A program made the translations under genes and the position numbers. From positions 124,001 to 188,000 of the forward strand of contig NZ_JARQXB010000006.1 in the NCBI RefSeq assembly GCF_029543105.1: a stretch of DNA of 64,000 nucleotides, in the 5' to 3' direction. Positions 7,412-18,900 of the stretch are shown piece by piece. The notes beneath the pieces are model-generated. The model ran no database searches, was not told where the DNA came from, and saw only the letters and a program-made list of their open reading frames with translations. The first letter of the stretch is position 1, and each line of letters opens with the position of its first letter. Source of the DNA: Stenotrophomonas sp. HITSZ_GD. GTDB lineage: Bacteria; Pseudomonadota; Gammaproteobacteria; Xanthomonadales; Xanthomonadaceae.

Positions 7412-8827
7412 TCAGCGCACCAGCCAGCGCAGCAGGCGGTCGATGCGCGCGTAGGGCGGCTTGAGCAGGTCGGTGGCGCTGCGGCGCCGCTGCCACAGGA
7501 TCGGCAACTGCTTGCTCATCGCATCGAAGCCGGCGCGGCCGTGGTACGCCCCCATGCCGCTGGCACCGATGCCGCCGAACGGCAGCCCGTTGGCGGCGAA
7601 ATGCAGCAGCGTGTCGTTGACGGTGATGCCGCCGGCGAGCGTGCCGGCGAGGATGCGTTCGACGTCCTCGCGCCGCTGCGCGAACGGGTACAGCGCCAGC
7701 GGGCGATCGCGCGCGGCCACCTGGGCGATGGCCTGGTCGAGCGTGCGATAGCCGATCACCGGCAGGATCGGGCCGAAGATCTCCTCGCGCATCAACGCGA
7801 TGTCCGCCGGCGGGTCGATCACCAGCGTGGGCACCACCAAGCGCTCGGCCTCGGCGCGCGCCGGGTCCACGGCAGCCAGTTCGACGACCTGCGCGCCGCG
7901 CAGGCGCGCCTCGTCCAGCCACTGGCGCAGGCGCGTGTACTGCCCGGCATGGATGATGCGGGTGTAATCCTCGAGCGGCCCGATGAAGTCGCCGTAGCGC
8001 GCGTGCACCTGCGCGCGCAGGCCCTCCACCAGCGCGGGCAGCGCGGCCTGCGGCGCGAGCACGTAGTCCGGCGCGATGCAGGTCTGCCCGGCATTGAACC
8101 ACTTGCCGCTCGCCAGGCGCGCGGCGGCCGTTTCGAGCGGATAGTCCGGGCAGACGATGGCCGGCGACTTGCCACCCAGTTCCAGCGTCAGCGGCGTGAG
8201 GTTCGCCGCCGCCGCGGCCATTACCTTGCGGCCCACCGCGGTGGAGCCGGTGAACACGAGATGGTCCAGCGGCAACGCGGCGAAGGCGGCGGCCACCTCG
8301 GCATCGCCCTCCACCACCGCGACGCGGTCGGCGGGAAACACCTCGCCGATCAGCCGGCGCAGGAACGCCGACGTGCGCGGCGCATGCTCGGAAGGCTTCA
8401 GCAGCACGTGGTTGCCGGCGGCAATGGCGGTGGCCAACGGCACCAGCGCGAGGTTGACCGGATAGTTCCAGGGCGCGATCACGCCCACCACGCCCACCGG
8501 CACGGCACGCACCTCGGCGCGCGCAGGCCACAACCGCCAGCCGGCGCCCACACGGCGCGGCCGGCTCCAGCGCCGCAGGTGGCGCAGCAGGTGGTCGATC
8601 TCGCCGAGCACGGCCATGCCATCGGCCAACAAGGATTCGTGGCGCGAGCGGTGTCCGAAATCGGCGGCGATGGCCTCGGTCATCTCCTCCAGGCGCTGCT
8701 TGAACAGCGCGCGCAGGCGTAGCAGGTCGGCGCGGCGCTGTTCAAGCGGCGGGCGGCGGCGCTGCCAGGCGGCGCGCAGGCCGGCGAGGGTCGCTTCCAA
8801 CGTGACGGCAGGGGTCGGGGCATCCAT
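7412..8827 (-). CDS. Coniferyl-aldehyde-type NAD(P)-dependent aldehyde dehydrogenase
   Basis: A 471-residue aldehyde dehydrogenase of the class that lacks about 20 N-terminal residues and ends with a hydrophobic stretch. The catalytic glutamate is in LELGGKSPAIV and the nucleophile cysteine in FNAGQTCIAPDYV; GVVGVIAPWNYP is the cofactor-fold start. The terminal LPFGGIGASGMGAYHGRAGFD matches coniferyl aldehyde dehydrogenases and fatty aldehyde dehydrogenases, so a hydrophobic aldehyde is likely. No Shine-Dalgarno is present. A near-consensus -10 (TATAGT, 8840-8835) ends seven bases before the ATG, suggesting a leaderless message. Confidence 0.88.
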   Translation of the reverse strand: MDAPTPAVTLEATLAGLRAAWQRRRPPLEQRRADLLRLRALFKQRLEEMTEAIAADFGHRSRHESLLADGMAVLGEIDHLLRHLRRWSRPRRVGAGWRLWPARAEVRAVPVGVVGVIAPWNYPVNLALVPLATAIAAGNHVLLKPSEHAPRTSAFLRRLIGEVFPADRVAVVEGDAEVAAAFAALPLDHLVFTGSTAVGRKVMAAAAANLTPLTLELGGKSPAIVCPDYPLETAAARLASGKWFNAGQTCIAPDYVLAPQAALPALVEGLRAQVHARYGDFIGPLEDYTRIIHAGQYTRLRQWLDEARLRGAQVVELAAVDPARAEAERLVVPTLVIDPPADIALMREEIFGPILPVIGYRTLDQAIAQVAARDRPLALYPFAQRREDVERILAGTLAGGITVNDTLLHFAANGLPFGGIGASGMGAYHGRAGFDAMSKQLPILWQRRRSATDLLKPPYARIDRLLRWLVR

Positions 8828-8899
8828 GCGCCGGACTATACGGGCAGACCGCGCGCACCGGCGAGGCGTGGCCAACGCACACGACCGCCGCGCCAGCGC

Positions 8900-8926
8900 A
8901 AAAAAAGGCGCCGGCAAGCCGGCGCC
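8900..8926 (-). terminator. Rho-independent terminator of the MHS permease transcript
   Basis: Read on the minus strand, this is a perfect 9-bp stem GGCGCCGGC / GCCGGCGCC with a two-base loop in the printed sequence, followed by seven T. It lies 41 bases beyond the permease stop and well before the next minus-strand start. Confidence 0.88.
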
Positions 8927-8967
8927 CGGGAAACGGCCGGCGCGAACGCCGGCCTCGGGGGGGTCGT

Positions 8968-10629
8968 TTACTGGCTCAGGTCCACGTCCTTGGTATCGCG
9001 CAGGAACAGCGTGCCGATGATCAGCGTCATCACCGCCACCGCGATCGGGTACCACAAGCCCATGTACATGTTGCCGCTGCCCGCCACCAGGCCGAACGAG
9101 ATCGCCGGCAGGAAGCCACCGAACCAGCCGTTGCCGATGTGGTACGGCAGCGACATCGAGGTGTAGCGGATGCGGGTCGGGAACAGCTCCACCAGGTAGG
9201 CGGCGATCGGGCCGTACACCATGGTCACGTAGATCACCAGGATCCACAGCAGCAGCAAGGTCATCGGGATGTTGATGCGCGCCGGATCGGCCTTCTCCGG
9301 ATAACCGGCGGTGGTCAGCGCACCCTTCAGGTCCTTCACGAACACGTCGCCCTTGGCCTTGGCTTCGTCCTTCGACAGGCCCGTGGCCTCGTAGGACGCC
9401 ACCTCGGTGCCGCCGACGCTGACCTGCGCCAGCGAACCCGGCGCGGCCGGCTTCACGTCGTAGGGCACGCCCGCCTTGGTGAGCGCGGCGGTGGCCACAT
9501 CACAGGAGCTGGTGAACTTGCGCACGCCGGCCGGATCGAACTGGAAGCTGCAGGTGTTCGGGTCGGCGACGACGACGGCCGGCGACTTGGCGCGCGCTTC
9601 CTCGATGCCCGGGTTGGCGTAGTGGGTGATGCCCTTGAAGATCGGGAAGTAGGTCACCGCGGCCAGCAGGCAGCCGGCGAGGATGATCTTCTTGCGGCCG
9701 ATCTTGTCCGACAGCCAGCCGAACACCACGAAGAACGGCGTGGCCAGCGCCAGCGCGCCGGCGATGAGCAGGTTGGCGGTGGTGCCATCGACCTTCAGCG
9801 CCTGGGTCAGGAAGAACAGCGAGTAGAACTGGCCGCCGTACCACACCACCGCCTGGCCGGCCGTGGCGCCGAGCAGCACCAACAGCATCAGCTTGAGGTT
9901 GCCGCCCTTGAGGCTGTCGCGAAACGGGGTCTTGGAGCCCTTGCCTTCCGACTTCATCTGCTGGAACAGCGGCGACTCGCTCAGCTGCATGCGAATCCAC
10001 ACCGACACGCCCAGCAGCACGATCGACACCAGGAACGGAATACGCCAGCCCCAGGCTTCGAACGCCTCGGTGCCCAGCGTCAGGCGCGTGCCCAGGATCA
10101 CCAGCAGCGACAGGAACAGGCCCAGCGTGGCGGTGGTCTGGATGAAGCTGGTGTACAGGCCGCGCTTGCCGTCCGGTGCGTGCTCGGCGACGTAGGTCGC
10201 CGCGCCGCCGTACTCGCCGCCCAGGGCCAGGCCCTGCAGCAGGCGCAGCACGATCAGGATGATCGGCGCCACGATGCCGATGCTCGCGTAGTTCGGCAGG
10301 ATGCCGACCACGAACGTGGACATGCCCATCAGCAGGATGGTGACCAGGAACGTGTACTTGCGGCCGATGCGGTCGCCCAGGCTGCCGAAGAACGCCGCGC
10401 CGAAAGGACGCACCGCGAAGCCCGCGGCGAAGGCCAGCAGCGCGAAGATGAAGCCGGTGGTCTCGTTGACGCCGCTGAAGAACTGCTTGGCGATGATCGC
10501 CGCCAGCGAGCCGTACAGGTAGAAGTCGTACCACTCGAAGACGGTGCCGAGGCTGGAGGCGAAGATGACTTTCTTGTGCCCGCCGGTAAGCACGGCTTTA
10601 TGGCTGGTGTTGACGCTGGTACTGGACAT
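8968..10629 (-). CDS. MFS permease of the metabolite:H+ symporter (MHS) family
   Basis: A 553-residue, 12-helix transporter, longer than the roughly 430-450 residues usual for ShiA/ProP relatives. The MHS signatures are FEWYDFYLYGSLA (about residues 31-43), RPFGAAFFGSLGDRIGRK and GGEYGGAATYVAEHAPDGKRG. The extra length is a hydrophilic insert of about 110 residues (roughly 330-440) between late membrane helices; it contains two cysteines and looks like a compact loop domain. It is 11 bases downstream of the DcaP-like porin, so the two probably form an outer/inner membrane uptake pair for a carboxylate. The substrate is inferred from the nearby acs gene. Confidence 0.85.
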   Translation of the reverse strand: MSSTSVNTSHKAVLTGGHKKVIFASSLGTVFEWYDFYLYGSLAAIIAKQFFSGVNETTGFIFALLAFAAGFAVRPFGAAFFGSLGDRIGRKYTFLVTILLMGMSTFVVGILPNYASIGIVAPIILIVLRLLQGLALGGEYGGAATYVAEHAPDGKRGLYTSFIQTTATLGLFLSLLVILGTRLTLGTEAFEAWGWRIPFLVSIVLLGVSVWIRMQLSESPLFQQMKSEGKGSKTPFRDSLKGGNLKLMLLVLLGATAGQAVVWYGGQFYSLFFLTQALKVDGTTANLLIAGALALATPFFVVFGWLSDKIGRKKIILAGCLLAAVTYFPIFKGITHYANPGIEEARAKSPAVVVADPNTCSFQFDPAGVRKFTSSCDVATAALTKAGVPYDVKPAAPGSLAQVSVGGTEVASYEATGLSKDEAKAKGDVFVKDLKGALTTAGYPEKADPARINIPMTLLLLWILVIYVTMVYGPIAAYLVELFPTRIRYTSMSLPYHIGNGWFGGFLPAISFGLVAGSGNMYMGLWYPIAVAVMTLIIGTLFLRDTKDVDLSQ

Positions 10630-10640
10630 GTCCGGCTTCC

Positions 10641-12053
10641 TCAGAAGGTGTATTTGACGTGGGTCTGCAGGCGGTTCAGGTCGCCGCGGTCGCCACTTTC
10701 GAGTTCACGCTGGCCCCAGATGTATTCGGCGCCCAGGTCCAGCTTGGGCAGGGGCGAATAGATCAGGTTGATGTGCGCGGACTGCGAGGACTTGGTGATG
10801 CCGAGCCCGGTGAGGTCGGTCGGGTTGTCGTACTGGGCGCGGGAATAGAACACGTTGCCGCGCAGCTTCGGGGAGAACGCATGGCGCCAGCCCAGGAAGC
10901 CGGCGACCACGCCGATGTTGTCCAGATCGCCCGTGGCATCGAGCGCGGCGTCGTTGTTCAACGCCAGGCCGACGTAACGGCCGATGCCTTCGCCACCGGT
11001 GACCATGTAGCGCAGGTCGTCGTTCTTGCCCAGGTTCCACTTGCCCGACAGGCTCAGGCCCCAGCCGAACTTCTCCGAATCCACGTTAGCCGGGCCGTTC
11101 TGGTACTTGAGCTGGCGCACCAGGCCGGCCACGGAGAAGTGGCCCCAGTCGCCCTTGGGGTTGTAGCGCGCGGTGAAGTCCGGCATCGCACCGTCGTCGC
11201 TCTGGATCTGGCCCATGTTGCCGCGGTACGGGGTGATCGCCGTTTCCGGGTTTTCCACCGAGAACGACCACGGGCCCTTGGTGTAGCGCAGCTGGGCCTG
11301 GCGCACGAATACCGTGCCTTCCGTGGGGCCGAGGAAATCCACTGTATCCGGCAGCGCGGCGGTGTCCTGGAAGTTGGTCCAGGCCTGACCGGCCAGCCAG
11401 TTGTTCCACTGCACGTAAGCCTGGCGCAGGGTCAGGCTGTAGGTGTTGGTCGCCACCTCGTTGCCGGTGAACGCGGTGCTGCCGCCACCGAACAGGTCGA
11501 ACTCCAGGTAGCTCTTGAGCTTGTCGCCGCCTTCCAGGTCGGTGTCGGTGGCGAACCAGAAGCGCGAGAACTGCGCGCCCATGTCGGTATCGGCGCCGCC
11601 TTCCTTCGTGGCGCCGCCGCCGACCGGAATGGTCTTGGGCACGTAGAACATCCGGCCCACCGTGCCGTCGGCGATGTCGCCGTCGTTGGTGCTGGTGACC
11701 GAGGCATCAAGCTTGATGAAGCCGCCATAGGTGAAGCGGGTGTTGGAGCCGGCCCCGGCGGAGATGGCGGTCTTCTGGATCGGCGCCGGCGCACCGGGCT
11801 TGGGCGGCGGCGGCGCCACCGCGGCCTGGGCGGTTTTGACTTCGGCGATCTGGGTCTGCTGCTGGGTGATCTGTCCCTGCTGCTGTTGTTGCGACTGCAA
11901 CAACAACTGGACCTGCTGTTCGAGCTGCGCGACGCGGGCTTCCAGCGCTTTTTCCTTCGCCGTCTGTGCCCAGGCCGCGCCAGGCGCGACCAGGGCCACG
12001 AACAGCGCGGCCGCCAGCGGCCGGCGAACCAGCGATGCTTTACGGATGTTCAT
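10641..12053 (-). CDS. DcaP-like trimeric outer-membrane porin
   Basis: A 470-residue secreted protein. The signal peptide ends at about residue 29 (GAAWAQ). A coiled coil follows at about 30-75, rich in Gln (KALEARVAQLEQQVQLLLQS), then a Pro-rich linker and a beta-barrel of about 370 residues ending in the outer-membrane signature THVKYTF. DcaP porins pass dicarboxylates and related anions in Acinetobacter; the coiled coil probably holds the trimer in the periplasm. The ribosome site GGGAG lies just before the ATG. The gene is divergent from acs and followed by an MHS permease. Confidence 0.87.
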   Translation of the reverse strand: MNIRKASLVRRPLAAALFVALVAPGAAWAQTAKEKALEARVAQLEQQVQLLLQSQQQQQGQITQQQTQIAEVKTAQAAVAPPPPKPGAPAPIQKTAISAGAGSNTRFTYGGFIKLDASVTSTNDGDIADGTVGRMFYVPKTIPVGGGATKEGGADTDMGAQFSRFWFATDTDLEGGDKLKSYLEFDLFGGGSTAFTGNEVATNTYSLTLRQAYVQWNNWLAGQAWTNFQDTAALPDTVDFLGPTEGTVFVRQAQLRYTKGPWSFSVENPETAITPYRGNMGQIQSDDGAMPDFTARYNPKGDWGHFSVAGLVRQLKYQNGPANVDSEKFGWGLSLSGKWNLGKNDDLRYMVTGGEGIGRYVGLALNNDAALDATGDLDNIGVVAGFLGWRHAFSPKLRGNVFYSRAQYDNPTDLTGLGITKSSQSAHINLIYSPLPKLDLGAEYIWGQRELESGDRGDLNRLQTHVKYTF

Positions 12054-12313
12054 TACTCCCTCCCGAATAATGGTTCGCCATGCCCGCAGGGGGCACGGCT
12101 TGGCCGGAGCGTGCGGCACGCTCAGGTCACCGCCTATTCGCCTTTGGTCGTAACCACCGCCGATGCCGCAGTGCAGTACGACCATGGTCTAAGCCCGCGC
12201 CAGGCAGGGGCATGGCCCGGCGCAGGGGGGATGCGGCACACTGGTTGTATGCGGTGCCGCCGCGCGGTGTGCGCCGTCCAATCCGAGACAAGCTCAGTGC
12301 AAGTGAGGGTGCC

Positions 12314-14257
<1,944 letters not shown>

Positions 14258-14273
14258 AGATCGTGCGACACCG

Positions 14274-14304
14274 CGCCAGGAGTCCGGCGAACGGCTTCCT
14301 GGCG
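14274..14304 (+). terminator. Weak hairpin between acs and the response regulator gene
   Basis: CGCCAGGA pairs with TCCTGGCG (8 bp) across a 15-base loop, 17 bases after the acs stop. No T run follows, so it may only attenuate transcription or protect the acs message. Confidence 0.35.
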
Positions 14305-14338
14305 TGCCGTTCCTCCCCCCGTGCGTACCTCCCCTGCC

Positions 14339-15004
14339 ATGCCCACCCTGCTGATTGCCGACGACCATCCGTTGTTCCGTGAAGCCCTGCGCGCGGCCGT
14401 GCAGCGCGTGATGCCGGGCGTACAACTGTTCGAGGCCGAGAACGTCGATGCGCTCTATGCGCTGGCCGACGCCCATGCCGACGCCGACCTGCTGCTGATG
14501 GACCTCAACATGCCCGGCGCGCAGGGTTTCAGCGCGCTGGTGCACCTGCGTGCGCTGCATCCGCAACTGCCCGTGGTGGTGGTTTCCGCGCGCGAGGAGG
14601 CGACGATCATGCGCCGGGCCATCGACCACGGCGCGTTCGGCTTCATTCCCAAGTCGGCCGATTCGGACACCATCGGGCAGGCGCTATCGACCGTGCTCGA
14701 CGGCGAGCGCTGGATTCCCGCCGAAGCGCAGCACCTGCCCCCTACCGACCGCGAGGAGCGCGAAGTGGGGCAGCGCCTGCGCGAGCTGACGCCGCAGCAG
14801 TTCCGGGTACTGCAAATGCTGGGCGCGGGGCTGTTGAACAAGCAGATCGCCTACGACCTGGGCGTATCGGAAGCGACGATCAAGGCGCACGTCACCGCGA
14901 TCCTGCGCAAGCTGGGCGTCACCAACCGCACGCAGGCCGTGCTGATGGCGGGCAAGCTGGCGATCGATGCGGATGGCATCGTGCTGCCGCCGGAAGAAGA
15001 CTGA
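14339..15004 (+). CDS. LuxR-type response regulator, CrbR/ErdR-like
   Basis: A 221-residue NarL/FixJ response regulator. The receiver has the acidic pair D8-D9 and the phosphoacceptor D55 in LLLMDLNMPG, with the conserved switch residues in VVVSAREE and FIPKS. A helix-turn-helix of the LuxR type occupies about 150-215 (LTPQQFRVLQMLGAGLLNKQIAY then VSEATIKAHVTAILRKLGV). It lies just after acs and about 0.9 kb before the stop of the hybrid kinase at 15914. In other gammaproteobacteria the CrbR/ErdR regulator of this type activates acs. The pairing here is inferred from proximity and architecture. Confidence 0.85.
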   Translation: MPTLLIADDHPLFREALRAAVQRVMPGVQLFEAENVDALYALADAHADADLLLMDLNMPGAQGFSALVHLRALHPQLPVVVVSAREEATIMRRAIDHGAFGFIPKSADSDTIGQALSTVLDGERWIPAEAQHLPPTDREEREVGQRLRELTPQQFRVLQMLGAGLLNKQIAYDLGVSEATIKAHVTAILRKLGVTNRTQAVLMAGKLAIDADGIVLPPEED

Positions 15005-15066
15005 GCGGCGCGCCGTATAGCCACAGCTAAGAAGATCATCCCGACCTTCGCGTTTCGCGCCGACGG

Positions 15067-15094
15067 TTCCAATCGCAACTTCACGCTGTACACT
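15067..15094 (+). promoter_or_regulatory. Possible promoter of the mntP riboswitch transcript
   Basis: TTCCAA (15067-15072) and TACACT (15089-15094) are separated by 16 bases. A start seven bases later, at about 15101, coincides with the 5' edge of the riboswitch fold. The -35 match is poor. Confidence 0.4.
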
Positions 15095-15100
15095 GCGCGT

Positions 15101-15203
15101 CCCCTTGGGGAGTAGCCTGCTTCCGCACGGAAGCGCCCGCGTCAACATACTCGGCCATTGCGCCGTGGCGCCGGCAGCCATTGATGGTTGGCGAGACCAG
15201 CGG
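15101..15203 (+). promoter_or_regulatory. yybP-ykoY (Mn2+) riboswitch upstream of mntP
   Basis: The two conserved segments of the manganese riboswitch are present in order: the CCCCTTGGGGAGTAGC opening (15101-15116) that starts P1 and loop L1, and the GCGAGACC closing segment (15191-15198), with CGTCAACATACTCGG (15140-15154) between. In this family Mn2+ binding joins loops L1 and L3 and raises expression of manganese exporters. A further helix downstream (ACGACGG with CCGTTGT, about 15217-15247) could act as the expression platform. The gene that follows is mntP, the expected partner. Confidence 0.88.
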
Positions 15204-15271
15204 TTTGCGCGCGCAACGACGGTTGGGCGTGTGCGCAAGCCGTTGTCGCCGCGCCCGACCTGATGTCCTCC

Positions 15272-15856
15272 ATGTCGTTTATCTCCATCCTTCTCATCGG
15301 CCTGGCCATGTCCACCGATGCCTTCGCCGCCGCCATCGGCAAGGGCGCGGCGATGCGCAAGCCGCGCTTCGCCGATGCCCTGCGCGCCGGCCTGATCTTC
15401 GGCGCCGTCGAAGCCATCACCCCGTTGATCGGTTGGTTGCTGGGCCGCGCCGCGTCTTCCTACGTCGAATCCTTCGACCACTGGATCGCCTTTGGCCTGC
15501 TCGGCATCCTGGGCATCCACATGATCGTCGCCGGCCTGCGCCCGGAGCCGGAAGAGCCGGCCGAGGCGGCCGCGCACAGCGAGCGCCACGGACGCTTCTG
15601 GTCCCTGGCCACCACCGGCCTGGCCACCAGCATCGACGCGATGGCCATCGGCGTCGGCCTGGCCTTCCTGGACGTGCACATCGGCGTGGTCGCGGCGGTC
15701 ATCGGCCTGTGCACGCTGACCATGGTCACGCTGGGCATCCTGCTCGGCCGCGTGCTGGGCGCGCTGGCGGGCAAGCGCGCAGAGATCATCGGTGGCGTGA
15801 TCCTGGTGATCGTCGGCGCGACGATCCTCTACGAGCACCTCAGCGGCGCCGCCTGA
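15272..15856 (+). CDS. mntP: Manganese efflux pump MntP
   Basis: A 194-residue membrane protein with six predicted helices that exports Mn2+. Two repeated blocks carry the family aspartates: [15 protein letters not shown] near residues 11-25, and [15 protein letters not shown] in the second half. [16 protein letters not shown] is also conserved. An in-frame ATG lies three codons earlier at 15263; the start at 15272 is preferred because it puts the first motif at the same distance as in Escherichia coli MntP. It is controlled by the yybP-ykoY riboswitch just upstream and separates the response regulator from the hybrid kinase. Confidence 0.93.
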   Translation: MSFISILLIGLAMSTDAFAAAIGKGAAMRKPRFADALRAGLIFGAVEAITPLIGWLLGRAASSYVESFDHWIAFGLLGILGIHMIVAGLRPEPEEPAEAAAHSERHGRFWSLATTGLATSIDAMAIGVGLAFLDVHIGVVAAVIGLCTLTMVTLGILLGRVLGALAGKRAEIIGGVILVIVGATILYEHLSGAA

Positions 15857-15913
15857 TCCGGCGGCGATGCGCGATCGCCGGCCGCCCGGGCCGGCGCTCG
15901 ACCGGCGGCGCGG

Positions 15914-18900
15914 CTAATTCGCCGCGCCGCTGCGCACCTGCTCGTGCAGCGCGCTGAGGAAGGCACGCAGCGAGGCCGGCTTCACCGGCTTGGTCAGCAG
16001 GCGGTAGCCGCGTTCGCGGGCGAGCTGCTTGAGCTCGTCGCGCCCATCGGCGGTGAGCAGCGCGCCGGGCACCGGGGTGGCCGAGGCCTCACGCAGGGCG
16101 TCGAGCGTGTCCAGCCCATCGAGCCGGTCGTGCAGGTGGTAGTCCACCAGCATCACGTCCGGCTGCAGGGCCATACGCGCGATCGCCTCATCGACGGTGG
16201 AGGCGGTGATCACCTCCACCTGCCAGCGCCCGAGCAGCGCGCGCATGCCATCCAGGATCTCCTGGTCGTTGTCCACGCACAGCACGCGCAGGCCGGCGAG
16301 GGAGTCGTCGCGGCTGGACAGGCCGGCGCGCTGCACCGGCGGCGCCACCCTCTGGCCCGCGGCCACGCGTGGCAGCTGGATGGAGAACATGCTGCCGCGA
16401 CCGACCTGGCTGCGCGCGTTGAGCTCATGCGAAAGCAGCCGCGAGATGCGCTGGCAGATCGACAGCCCCAGGCCCAGGCCCTGCTCGCCCCAGTCGAACG
16501 GCTGCTGGTAGCGGTGGAACTCGTGGAAGATCTGCTGCATGTGGTGCTCGGGAATGCCCGGGCCGGTATCCCACACTTGCAGCTCCACCTGTTCGCCGCG
16601 CGGCCGCACGCCAAGCACGATGCGGCCCTGGCGGGTATAGCGCAGCGCGTTGGCGATGAAGTTCTGCATCACCCGGCGCAGCAGCCGGCGGTCGCTGCGC
16701 ACCCAGATCGGCCGCGCGTGCGCCTGCAGGCGCAGGCCGCGGCTGGCGGCGATGGGCGCGTACTGCGCGGCCAGTTCGGCCATCAGCAGGCCGGCGTCGA
16801 AATCCTCCAGGGTCGGGCGCAGCCCGCCGGCGTCCAGCCGCGATACGTCGAGCAGACCGTCGAGCAGTTCCTCGGCGGCGCGCAACGAGGCATCCACGCG
16901 CTCGGCCAGGTGGCGCTGCTCGTCGTTGTCGTTGGCGGTGTCGCGCAGCGCGGAGGCAAACAACCGCGCGGCATTGAGGGGCTGCAGCACGTCGTGGCTG
17001 ATCGCCGCCAGAAAGCGCGTCTTGGATTGCTGCGCCAGCTCGGCTTCCTGCGAGCGCTCGGCCACGCGCTGCTCTAGCGTCTCGTTGGCTTCCAGCAGGG
17101 CATTTTCGGCGCGCTTGTAATCGGTGATGTCGTTGTAGCTGGTGACGTAGCCACCGCCGGGCAGTGCCTGGCCGCGCATCTCGATGACCTTGCCGTCGCT
17201 GCGCGTGCGCTCGAACACGTGCGGCGAGCCAGCGCGCATGTGGCGGATGCGGCGCTCGATCTGGTCCTCGACGTCGCCTTCGCCCAGTTCGCCACGCTCG
17301 GCGTTGTAGCGGATCAGGTCGGCGACCGGGCGGCCGACGTAGAGCATGCCGTCCGGGTAGCCGAACAGCTGCTGGTAGCGGCGGTTCCAGGCGGTCAGGC
17401 GCATGTCCGGATCGACCACGCTGACCGCCGCGCTGATGTTCTCCAGCGTGGTGGAGAGGATTTCCCGGTTGAAGCGCAGCTCCTGCCCGGCTTCGTCCAG
17501 CACCGCCACCACTTCGCCCAGCTCCATGCCCGAGCCGCGCAGCAGGCTGGTCAGCACCAGCCGCGCGGAGGCCGCGCCGATGGAGGCCGCCAGCAGGCGT
17601 TCGGTGAACTGCACCCAGGCGCGGTCGGCCACGGCGTTGGATTGCAGCTCGCGGTTGAGCGCGGCGGCCTGCTCGACGAACGCGCGGTGCGCGTGGCGCT
17701 CGCCGACGACGCGCTCGGCCAGGGTCAGCAGGTCGGCGACATGCACGTGGCCCGGCCACGCGCCGGCCACCGCCGGGCGCTGCGAATACGGGTCCAGGAA
17801 CGGCGCGGCGCGCAGGCGCTCGTCCACGCCCGGGCGCCAGCGCGCCGAGACCACCATCATCGCGCCGACGTTGGCCAGCAACGACCAGAACGTGCCATGC
17901 GCCAGCGAATCCCAGCCGCTCATGCCGAACAGCTGCTGCGGACGCAGCCAGGAGATGCCGAACGGCCCGTTGAGCAGCCAGCCGGTGTCGAAGTCACCGG
18001 CCATGGTCATCGCCGGCAGCAACAGCGTGTAGGCCCAGGTGGCGAAGCCGAGCAGCATGCCGGCCTCCACGCCCTTGCGGCTGGCGCCGCGCCAGTACAG
18101 GCCGCCCAGCACGCCCGGCGCGAACTGCGCCACTGCGGCGAAGGCCATCAGGCCGTAGGAGGCCAGCGTGCTGTCGTTGCTGCTGCTGCGGTAGTAGCCG
18201 TAGGCCATCATCGCCAGCAGCAGGATGGCGACGCGGCGGATCCACAGCACGCGGCCCGCCGCCACGACCGCGTGTCCGCGCGAGCGTCGCAGCAGCACCG
18301 GCATCACCAGGTCGTTGCTGACCATGGTGGCCAGCGCGATGGAGGCCACGATGACCATGCCGGTCGCCGCCGAGAAGCCGCCGATGTAGGCCACCAGCGC
18401 CAGCACCGTGTTGCCCTCGGCCAGCGGCAGCGCCAGCACCATGCTGTCGTCGGCGAGCTGGCCGCCGCCGCCGAACAGCGCCACGCCGGCCGAGGCGATC
18501 GGCACCACCATCGCCGAGATCAGCACCAGGTAGCCGCCGAACAGCCAGCGCGCGCGGCGGATGTCGCCCACATCCCCGCACTCGACCACCGCCACATGGA
18601 ACTGGCGCGGCAGGCAGACGATGGCCAGGAAGCTCAACACCGTCTGCGAGACGAAGCCCACCGAGGGCGTGTGCTCGAACAGCATGCGTGCCGAATCGGT
18701 GATGCGCAGCTGGTGGTCGCCCAGCCAGGACCAGGCGAACAAGCCCACCGCCAGCATCGCCACCAGCTTGATGACCGACTCCAGCGCGATGGCGAGCATC
18801 ATGCCGTGGTGATGCTCGGTCGCATCGGCCTGGCGGGTGCCGAACAAGGTGGCGAACAGCGCCATCAGCAGCGCGACGTACAGCGCCGGGTCGGTGAAGA

